DNA of 64,000 nucleotides from positions 992,001-1,056,000 of the forward strand of contig JAOTON010000977.1 in the NCBI GenBank assembly GCA_034440635.1. Reading direction: 5' to 3'. Position 1 is the stretch's first letter, and every line of letters begins with the position of its first letter. This document shows positions 46,091-53,861 of the stretch, in pieces. Below the pieces are notes generated by a model. The model did not search any database and was not told the DNA's origin. It saw only the letters and a program-made list of their open reading frames with translations. The translations under genes were made by a program, and so were the position numbers. This DNA comes from Lepas anatifera (taxonomy: Eukaryota > Arthropoda > Thecostraca > Lepadidae).

Positions 46091-46233
46091 CAAGCTATCG
46101 GGCCAGTTAGAGTTTCTTGCTTGATATTACAGTTCTTGATATTCTTATCTCCGTTACGGGGGCCCATCACTGAAAAGTGGGGGGCCAGTGGTTCCCCTGG
46201 CCCCCCCGGTTCCTACGCCTATGGTTTAATGTC

Positions 46234-47700
46234 TTAGATGCTGGGGGGGTTTGCGGGGGCGGGGGCGGAGGTGATAGGAATGTGTGCTACTCGTGTCGCT
46301 GGTAGTGGAAACGGGGGACGAGTGCCGGGTGTACCGGAGTTTCCTCGGCACCGGGGGGCTGCCGGGCCTGAGGGATTCGGATGAGACTGAACTGGTGGGG
46401 AGGCCGACATGAGATAACTATTTTCTACAGAGTCTGTGACCGAGATGCTGTCAGCATTTGGATAAGACTCGGTCCCGGGCAGCTCACTATCAGGTTCGCT
46501 GTTGCTACCTGACGTGTCGGAATCACTGGCAAATTGGGATTGCATGTAATGACATGCCAGATCTGTTTGAGAGCCACAATGGCGGGTCGTCGGTGCTTGA
46601 GAGGCAGGAGCTTTGCTGCTGTCCGTGAGAGAGGTTTCGGTTTGGGTGGCTACACTGACTTTTTCTGTTTGAGTGCCAGCTGTCTTACTGGAAGGGGGAG
46701 CTGCCACTCTGGTGTTTCCGTCCCGGCGCCCGCCGTAGGCGGCGCCTGGGAGGGGGTGCACCGGTGACTTTTGGGTGGGAGGGGGCTGAGAGCGGGGAAA
46801 CTCGGTACAGCTAGGCACCTGCTGAGGGCTGCTTTGCCGCCCTTCGGTTGGGGTCCAGGTCTTCCTGGTGCCATGTGAGGGACGGGGGGCGGCGTTACTT
46901 TTGGGCGGAAGACCCGGAATGGAACAGGCTGGGTTGGCTGGGGGATCCGTCCAGCCCGTGTTGGGAGTCCACTTGCGCCAAAAGGTGTTTGTGCTGTGGT
47001 GCGTGTTTTGCATGACATGGGGATGGCCAGCCGAAGGGGTACCATGACTAGCGGCTCCATCAGGGGGCGAAGGGGACGCTTTTGGGAGGCGGTGAGCTGA
47101 GGAGTGGCCTGGCCAGCTGTGCTGGGGGCTGCCGCGGTGGCCTTGCCACTACGGGCCTGGGTTAGGGAGCGGCGTTTTTCGCTCTCACGCACTTTTTTGC
47201 GGGCCAGGTCGAAGGGGAGCTTTTCGTCTTCAGCCACCATATTTACATGTTTTTCACGGAGCCAGGCTGGGCACTTAGGATCGGTAGCCCCATGGGCGCC
47301 GCCACAGGCAGCACACAGGAGGCTAAGGGAGGTGCAGTCTTTGGTTCGGTGTGCAGCACTGCACTTGCCACAGCGGGGGGCGGGGTTTTTACAGCTGGAC
47401 TCAACGTGGCCGCACCTTTGACAGATTTGACACCTGATGGGGTTGGGGTAGAACGGCTTCACTGGGTAGACACAGTCGCCCAGTTTGACACGGCCACAGT
47501 CATCTCGGCACTTTGTGTCGAAGGTGACCAGAAAGCGATTGTCTTTACGGTGAGGGGCTTTTTCGGTGGTGGGCTTGGGGAGAGTGAGTCTTTGAATGGT
47601 GAGCACACTTTGGCCCTCAAAATCAAAGTTGCGCTCGATTTCGTCTTCAGAGAGGTGGGAAGCCTATGGCGCACGAATTGTGCCCCGGTAGAAGTTCAGA
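46234..47700 (-). pseudogene. LINE-A ORF1: CCHC zinc-knuckle nucleic-acid-binding protein
   Basis: This is the gag-like ORF1 protein that coats LINE RNA. Reading from the right, FDFEGQSVLTIQRLTLPKP leads into three knuckles near 47,250-47,450: CQICQRCGHVESSC (CX2CX4HX4C), CGKCSAAHRTKDC and CAACGGAHGATDPKC. A long Pro/Ser/Thr-rich tail ends with TAA at 46,234-46,236. The N-terminal half and the tail are in different frames, with the shift near 47,000-47,040. Another disruption lies upstream near 47,650, where no ATG is found. The stop is followed, in the same frame, by ORF2 once the hAT block is removed. Confidence 0.87.
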
Positions 47701-47720
47701 GACTAAACGGGAGAAGTTGA

Positions 47721-48126
47721 GAGCCAAATCGTGGCCCAATAGTGATCCCACTTGCACTTAGTTTTAAAATAGCCCCTCCGGTTCCCAACGCTGGCGCAGG
47801 CTACACTCACTTTTAAACATCGGCACTGAGTCATTGAACGAGTCTGAGCCAGCTCCCCAAGGTGATATCCTAATATGACTCAGCATTCGTGGCTACATCA
47901 CGCTCACCACTCATGCACCTACGAAGGGCCACAGCAATGCCACCTATCATCACTCACCGTCATATGGACCCGCCCAGCCTGCCATCTGTTGTAGTAAATT
48001 ATACACTAGCAGTTTAAGCTGCTGCCACAAGCGTCGCTAAAAGCGCCTGCTAGCAGGCTCTTGTGTCTCAGCCGCCGTGCCCCTCCTGCGAGTCGAGTCT
48101 TCGCGTGGAGGCTGGAGCCGCAGTCG
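47721..48126. other. intergenic between LINE-A 5' side and the exon at 48,127
   Basis: No gene. A 14-bp palindrome GCCTGCTAGCAGGC lies at 48,045-48,058, about 70 bp before the first in-frame ATG. The promoter of the downstream gene would be expected here, but no clear TATA box or initiator could be assigned. Confidence 0.35.
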
Positions 48127-48327
48127 ATGTGCAGCGTCGCGGAGAGGATGTGGTGGTCTGTCGTGTGCCTGTTGGCGGCGGCGGCCGGCAGTGCGGCCGG
48201 CTACAGTGAGGAGTTCGTGTCGTCGACGTCACGGCTGGAGCAGCTGGTCAGCAGGGGAGGCGGTGGTGGTGGACAGGCTGGAGCGCTACCTGGAGGAGGC
48301 TTACGCCGGCCTGGAGAGCGTGCGCAG
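48127..48327 (+). CDS. probable first coding exon of prolyl 4-hydroxylase alpha subunit, with apparent frameshift
   Basis: Collagen prolyl 4-hydroxylase acts in the endoplasmic reticulum, so a signal peptide is expected. One is seen: in-frame ATGs at 48,127 and 48,148 lead into WWSVVCLLAAAAGSAAG, then SEEFVSSTSRLEQLV. This resembles the F-x-S-x3-L/M-x2-L start of mature family members. The matching continuation VVVDRLERYLEEAYAGLESV is one frame over. The two join if one G is removed from the AGGGGAGG run near 48,254-48,259. The exon ends AG/GTGAGT at 48,327/48,328, a strong splice donor. The frameshift may be a sequencing or assembly error or mark a pseudogene. Later exons are not recognised in the window. 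The family call rests on a short N-terminal region. Confidence 0.55.
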
Positions 48328-48351
48328 GTGAGTCGCAACGTCTGCAGTCCA

Positions 48352-48594
48352 GTCATTGGTGGGATCAGTGGCCGGGTCGGAAGCGGGATCAGCGGTGGGG
48401 TCGGAAGCGGGATCAGCGGTGGGGTCGGTAGCAGGATCAGCAGCCTGGTCGGCAGCGGGATCAGCGGCCAGGTCAGCGGCTGCGTCAGTGGCGGGATCAG
48501 CAGCCGGGTCAGTGGCGGGATCAGCAGCCAGGTCAGTGGCGGGATCAGCGGCCGGGTCGGTAGCGGCATCAGCGGCCGGGTCTGTGGCTAGTTA
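48352..48594 (+). repeat. 24 bp GGGATCAGCGGCCGGGTC minisatellite in the first intron
   Basis: About ten units alternating GCGGGATCAGCGG and GGGGTCGGAAGC or CGGGTCAGTGGC. It begins some 25 bases after the splice donor. Open frames through it in several phases are a consequence of the repeat. Confidence 0.9.
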
Positions 48595-48599
48595 GGTGG

Positions 48600-49150
48600 C
48601 GAGTTCAGAAGCTGTATCAGCAACCTGGTCAGTATGGGTGACGAAACTAGAGGGCACCGTGCCCTCCCTTAAATTATGTATTTTAACACTAACCGCGTGG
48701 CGTGATTGGAAAGAAATAAACAAAGAAATTCATCCCCCCCGAAATCCGGACCTCCACCGCTCCTGCTGGTCAGTGCTGGTGTGAGGAGCTGCTCGGGAGA
48801 CATGTGTAGCCAATGTCATCTGCCGCGCCAGCTCCGAGTCTGTCCTGTCAGGCCACATCAGAAGCGCCCGATGAATAGGAACACCAGTCCGCTCTGTGCC
48901 TTGAATGATTAAGGCCGGGTCAAATTCCAGTGGTGATCCCTGGAAACTGTCCCCTTGGTGTCCCTATCTCCATCTCCACCTCCGTACTATAGACACGGCT
49001 TCGGCTCATGGAATCACATTGTGTTATTGTATGGTACCGGTATCACGGGTTCCAGCTAAAGATACGATATCGATCTATAGAGCAACGATGTTCCATGTTT
49101 TCCTTTACAGAAACTAAGTGGTAGTTTCTTGCCATCTATCTTATGGCTAT
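48600..49150. other. presumed intron sequence, no feature seen
   Basis: No recognised exon or repeat. Confidence 0.4.
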
Positions 49151-49154
49151 TTAA

Positions 49155-50249
49155 CCCTCGCCCCACCGGGGGGCCATCGATGGCCCCCCTAAGGTTTTTC
49201 CGGGATAGCAGAAAAACGGCGGGGCGCAGCACCGCGGTTGAGGGCTCTACCTCTCACTGCATCATTTTTCCATCATCCCTGAAATTTTTTACCCCGGGTC
49301 ACCCAAGGTCAGGTCACCAGACGAGGTCAACCAAGGTCACCTCACTTCACCTTTAGAGCTCTGTAAGAGCTACATTTCAAAGTCGATCGATTTGAAACTT
49401 CCTACACTTCATGACCCCTCCAGGGTCTACAAGGTGTATATCCGGGATTTTTTCGATTTCGTGCCCTGAGGTCAGGTCACGAGGCGACCTCTCTCATTGG
49501 AAAAGCATGGGGAAAAGCTATTTCATGATATAAAAGCCACAAAAATGATTGCAAATACTCAGACTGCTCAGAACAGCGTTTTTGGACACCCTTTCATGGA
49601 TCCCAGGGTCATATTTGCCCTTTGACTTTTCCAAGGTCATCCAAGGTCACCAGAGGTCAAAAACAGTATTTTGACAATAACTTTTGACCTAATTGAGCTA
49701 GAGCGATGAAACAAACACCATCGTGTTTGTCTTGTCACTGGCTTTCATTTGATATACGGCAAGGTCACTTCTTGACCTTTCGTGACCTCAGGTCATATTA
49801 GGTCACGAGGTTTCATTTGATATACGGCAAGGTCACTTCTTGACCTTTCGTGACCTCAGGTCATATTAGGTCACGAGGTGACCTCTGGCGGTCAAACCAC
49901 TGGCGGGAGGTCTTTACGTTCCACATGGCGGAAAAAGTACTGGAAATTTGCTATCAAATGTACTTTATCAGGCCTCAATAGCTCTAATGACATAAGAGTT
50001 ATGCCCAGTTTGCTTAATCATTGCATATTTGAGTGAAAATAGCCGATCTTGACCTAATTTGACCTCTGGAGGTCAAACCATTGACCTGAGCACTAAAACA
50101 TGCGAAGTAATTTCTTACTGAATTCACGCGAGCTTTCTAGTGCACTTTGCAGATTTGTGCTAACGCCCATATTTTCGGAGTTAGAGGGGGGCCATCGATG
50201 GCCCCCCCGGTGGGGCGAAGGTGGCGCCGGACCCCCGGTGGAGCGCGGG
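49155..50249 (-). mobile_element. TTAA-flanked TGACCT-rich MITE, family A copy 3
   Basis: The element is 1,095 bp, flanked by TTAA at 49,151-49,154 and 50,250-50,253. It is inverted relative to copies 1 and 2. Left end CCCTCGCCCCACCGGGG and right end CCCCGGTGGAGCGCGGG. A perfect 22-bp palindrome centred on CCATCGATGG lies inside each end (49,168-49,189 and 50,186-50,207). By hand count it holds about 25 AGGTCA or TGACCT hexamers. An exact 68-bp internal tandem duplication is listed separately. Confidence 0.9.
49743..49878. repeat. perfect 68 bp tandem duplication
   Basis: 49,743-49,810 and 49,811-49,878 are identical. Each carries five AGGTCA/TGACCT half-sites. The absence of any mismatch suggests a recent event. 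Confidence 0.95.
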
Positions 50250-50278
50250 TTAAGTTCAAATTCCATAATGAAGGTGCC

Positions 50279-50454
50279 CAGGGGCGCCGACACGGAATTT
50301 TTAAAGGGGTACGGACCCGGGCTGGTGATGATGGGGGAGGCGAATTTCGAGCATATTTGGTACCTGATAGAATGTAGGACGATGGACCCAAAAATTTGGG
50401 GACGCCCCCCAACAGGGGGGACGCGTTCCCCATCCCCCGCTTTCGGCGCCCATG
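50279..50454. mobile_element. hAT-like MITE (GGCGCC-end family), copy 2
   Basis: The element is 176 bp with ends CAGGGGCGCCG and CGGCGCCCATG. It is flanked by a perfect 8-bp duplication AAGGTGCC (50,271-50,278 and 50,455-50,462). The target AAGGTGCCACATTCCCTT is itself the terminal sequence of the TTAA MITE family seen at 500-1,398, so this element landed in an older MITE remnant. Confidence 0.93.
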
Positions 50455-50689
50455 AAGGTGCCACATTCCCTTCAATGAAAAATTAATCCTCCTTAATCAA
50501 GAATGCAACAAGATTCAAAACGCATTCAGCTTATTCTAAAAGGAAACATTGGTATATTTCAATTCCAGTTCGATTTAGTGAACAAACCAAGGTCAAAATT
50601 TTGGTGTGCGGCCTTCACGAGACGATGTAGTCACATAGGCAGATCCAGTCCAAAATCGTAGTATCCAGATAGGCGGATACTATGATTTT

Positions 50690-51076
50690 CGGAATATGAA
50701 GGTATTCGCACCTGTATCTACACAAATACAGCCCAATCCTACTTTCCCCATGCAATTCTAATGGAGAGGTCATGATCCGTACCTGACCCTAACCCATCGA
50801 TATAAAAATCGCGAAATATATTTTGATTCGGTGGGCCCATTATGTGGCATAAGCTTCAATTCGATGGGTTCACGCAATTCTTACGTTTGCCACCGTAAAC
50901 ATTTTTGAAGTTGAGGTCACTTGACCTGAGATGACCCAACTTTTTAAATTTTGGAGAAAGTTGCGAAATTTCTGAAGGATAAGGTGTATCAAGTACGACG
51001 GAGCTTCGCGGCAGTTTTTTTCGTGCCGCTGGAAAAACCTGAGGGGGTGTTCAAACATCCCCCAACGGGGCGAGGG
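50690..51076 (+). mobile_element. TTAA-type TGACCT-rich MITE, family D, left-truncated
   Basis: The right end is preserved: near-palindrome GGGGGTGTTCAAACATCCCC (51,043-51,062), then CAACGGGGCGAGGG and TTAA at 51,077-51,080. The body aligns with 29,800-30,180 and 52,310-53,060. No left terminus seen. Confidence 0.65.
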
Positions 51077-52309
51077 TTAACAGTATCTTTTTGCAGGGAA
51101 GGAAAACTTTGAACAGTACGTTCTCGACGAAGTTTTATATTATCTGGTGATAGCAATAGGTTGCTGTGGTGAGTTTTTCGTTGTAACGGCGTAGGGAGAG
51201 GGAAGAAGAGAAAGAAACAAATGTTTTTTTAAGCCGGCGCCGCCTGGGTTCATTTCGTACACATCACCGCCTGAGGGGGCTCCGATCGGACCTCCCCCCT
51301 CCGTTACGGTCTGGGAACCAGAAGCGATACGAACAAATACGACGGCACTGGAAGCGCTTTACCATCTTCTACTCTGGATCCGAGTTTGAGCCATACCTAT
51401 CCGGCCAAAATGAGTCAAATTTAAATCCATTCATAAAATCTTTTACAGTTTGGAAACCATGAGACCTAAAACAAAACAAAAGGCATCAGTGTGTTTGTCT
51501 GGACCCAAGGATTCAAATGATATGCGGCATGACTTTGACCTTAGGTCAAGGATAAATCATGACCTTTCAAGGTTATGTCGCATGCAGAGATGGCTGGAAA
51601 TGAAACGTAGCGCAGCTGGGCGAATTCTGTAGCGTACTACGCCAAAATTTAGCGTATCATAGCGTACTACGAAAAAAAGTTACGTCATATATGTATATAC
51701 CTTCTCGTGATCTCGATCGCGGTACTAAGGATTCATGGTAACGACTTGCTTTAGTCCGAAATTTTGAAAAAAGTGATAATATTTGAAAAGTAACGACCAA
51801 ATCATTACTTTATAATTACAAACTTAAAACAATTTCACGAGAAATACATCAAATCGCTGCCAATTAAGTTCGGGGCCTTTTGGTGGATAGTGTAAATCAC
51901 GGACACTTTTGGGCCTGTACAAATTAGAAGTCGGTTGATTTCGATTTATTTTTTTTTCAACTGGTACAATAATTCCAGACCATTGATCGCACACGTCAGG
52001 TCACACACATCAAGTCATCAGGCCACACACATCAAATCATCAGGTCACACATCAGGTCAGGTCAAGGCCACAATCTAATCTAGCATAGTCAATATACACA
52101 TCAATCGACTCGTGGTAGCAATCTAAACGTAATGGTACCAAAATAAAAGTTTTATCGTCATTTCCTGCAAAGTTATTGACCCAAGTCTGAAAATCTGCTT
52201 AAGTAGCCAGATGACCTCTCAGAGGTGGCAGGTAAAACATTGCAACATGAACCTAGAAAGGAGCCCAGGATACCACGATGTGGGGACTCTGAATATATTC
52301 TCAGCTTTA

Positions 52310-53074
52310 TCTACATAAATACAGCCCAATTTCTATTTTCCCCATGCATTTCCAACGGAGAGGTCATGCTTCATATCTGACTTTAGGTCATCGATATGAA
52401 AAATCTTGGAGTATATGCTGTAGTACTCTGTAGGCTCATTATGTGGTATCAGTTTCAATCCGATAGATTCACCCCTTTCTTACTTATGACACCTGAAACA
52501 TTTTTGGAGGTGAAGTCACTTAACCTGCACTGGGGACCTGACCCAGTGGCGGATCTAGCCGGTCGGTTTGGGAGGGGCAAACCAAAGTCGAAAAGCAAAA
52601 AAAGTCACACTGAAAAATTGCGCTAGAATATGACCTGTCGAGAAATTTTAGGTATTAGAGGCGAAAAGCAAAAAAAATCACAGGGTGAGGAATGTGGGCA
52701 CAAGCTGCTTTTTTCCTATCCAAGCCCCAATATTTACACTGAACTTAACTGGTTCTGTTTGAAGTTAAGAGTTGAAGTACCAAAATCCTGCTTATAAACT
52801 AAAAAGCAGTCGGGGAAAAAAGGAGGTCGATCGCTTTGGGGGGAAACATAGTTTTGCCCCGAGCTTTTCCGTTGGGGGGGCAAATGCCTTTTTGCCCCCG
52901 TTGGATCCACCACTGACCTGACCTGAGATGACTTGACCATAAAATTTTGAGGAAAGCTGCGGAATTGATGAAGGATAAGGCGTGCCAAGTACGGTGGCGC
53001 TTCGTGCCGCCGTTTCTTTTCGTGCCGCCGGTAAAACTTGAGGGGGTGTTCAAACACCCCCAACGGGGCGAAAA
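52310..53074 (+). mobile_element. TGACCT-rich MITE, family D, inside the 51,585 element
   Basis: Right end GGGGGTGTTCAAACACCCCC (53,042-53,061), CAACGGGGCGAAAA, then TTAA at 53,075-53,078. Aligns with 50,690-51,076. Interrupted by the hAT-like MITE at 52,544. The left end could not be fixed. Confidence 0.65.
52544..52915. mobile_element. hAT-like MITE (GGCGGATC-end family), copy 2
   Basis: The element is 372 bp. It starts CAGTGGCGGATC and ends GGATCCACCACTG, with a perfect 8-bp duplication ACCTGACC (52,536-52,543 and 52,916-52,923). Same family as 7,976-8,351. Confidence 0.94.
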
Positions 53075-53564
53075 TTAAAGTATGAACGTGTGAAAAGTGT
53101 TGATATCGTAGTAGGATATATTTTTACCGTAGCCGTAGCTAAAATACCGTAATTCCATAGTCGATGAAATATAACGTAGCGTAATTCCGTAGCGTAGTTT
53201 TGGCCGAAATCAAACCGTAACGTAGCGCAATTCGGTAACGTGACGTAGCGTAGGCCATCTCTGGTTGCATGTCATTCGATTCCGTGGGCTATGCTGATTA
53301 CTATGACACCAAATTAAGGACTGCGTCCTGTTTCGTTTAAAAGTTATAGACAAAAAAATTAGAAACCATTAAATGTGGTGACTTCTGGTGACCTTGGTAT
53401 TGACCTGACCTCAAAATGAATGCGGTATGCGGATTTTTCGTTTCAGGAGCTTTCGAATGATGTTTAAAAACTTAATCTAACTCTTACAGAAACCAAGTTA
53501 CATCCTGGTTTTGCATGCATCATTGTAGAAGTAGGTAGGTATATGGCAGAGGAAATGACTTGCC

Positions 53565-53861
53565 TAAGGCCCTAGATGCTAAAATTGTGAAGTAAAAGGT
53601 AGCAGGTGTGAGAAAAAAGTCTTAAAAACTCTAAGAACTAACTAAAAAAATAAGATAAAACGTTAGACTACCTTAGACGTTAAAAAACCTTGGATGTCCA
53701 AGCTCTTACTCTATTAAAACTTTAGACGACCATAGACATCTAAAAACAAAATATTGGATGTGTAAGGTCTTGTTCATTGCTTAGGCTTAGTTTCTAGAGC
53801 TCTTAAGGTTTTTCTCACACCTATTGTCTTCTACTCGTCACTTTTATCATTTAGGGACTTA
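53565..53861. mobile_element. foldback MITE with ~75 bp inverted arms
   Basis: The left arm (TAAGGCCCTAGATG, AAGGTAGCAGGTGTGAGAAAAA) and the reverse complement of the right arm (TAAGTCCCTAAATG, GACAATAGGTGTGAGAAAAA) align for about 75 bases. The interior is a short AT-rich stretch with TTAGAC repeats. No target duplication clear. A one-armed relative lies at 18,110-18,327. Confidence 0.65.

Larger units (their letters stand above)
30490..46223 (+). mobile_element. outer hAT-like element copy E1, interrupted by E2
   Basis: Left end CAGGGGCGTAGGAAC (30,490) and right end GTTCCTACGCCTATG (to 46,223) form a terminal inverted repeat. A perfect 8-bp duplication GTTTAATG flanks it (30,482-30,489 and 46,224-46,231). 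Without the inserted copy E2 and one of its target duplications, E1 is about 7,850 bp. Terminal CA-G-GGCGTAG and 8-bp duplication fit the hAT superfamily. E1 interrupts LINE-A just after the ORF1 stop. It carries a SINE-like segment, minisatellites, an inner hAT-like element and LINE-B. No intact transposase is visible, so movement must have been driven in trans. Confidence 0.92.
24066..47720 (-). mobile_element. I-type non-LTR retrotransposon (LINE-A), split by three insertions
   Basis: This spans one minus-strand LINE, read from about 47,720 down to an A-rich stretch at 24,066-24,109. It carries ORF1 (46,234-47,700) and ORF2 in three pieces (30,215-30,489, 29,326-29,365, 24,282-27,685). Removing the insertions at 27,686-29,323, 29,370-30,210 and 30,490-46,223, each with one target duplication, makes the ORF2 frame continue at all three joints. 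The presence of an apurinic-type endonuclease, RT and RNase H with a CCHC ORF1 points to the I superfamily. The limits are approximate because no target duplication of the LINE itself could be found. The element is dead. Confidence 0.85.
51585..53263. mobile_element. hAT-like element with CAGAGATGGC ends
   Basis: The element is 1,679 bp with ends CAGAGATGG and CCATCTCTG. It is flanked by GTCGCATG (51,577-51,584) and GTTGCATG (53,264-53,271), a seven-of-eight match. Just inside both ends are irregular CGTAGCG and CGTACTACG or GTAACGTAGCG repeats, roughly inverted. It contains a family D TTAA MITE and a GGCGGATC hAT-like MITE. No transposase. Confidence 0.7.
51233..53520 (+). mobile_element. 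TTAA-start repeat (same family as 8,937), split by an insertion
   Basis: It begins after TTAA at 51,229-51,232 with GCCGGCGCCGCCTGGG and is collinear with 8,937 onward. It is interrupted at 51,585 and resumes at 53,264 with TTGCATGTCATTCGATTC and ATTACTATGACACC. The right limit is approximate. Confidence 0.55.

Noticed and set aside
30490..46223. Assembly artefact as the cause of the large palindrome
   Set aside because: Distinct perfect 8-bp duplications at both insertion levels, plus scattered differences between arms, fit biology better than a false join. Long reads should still confirm.
48331..48595. Gly/Ser-rich extension of the exon at 48,127
   Set aside because: It runs past a consensus GTGAGT donor into a tandem repeat; more likely intron.
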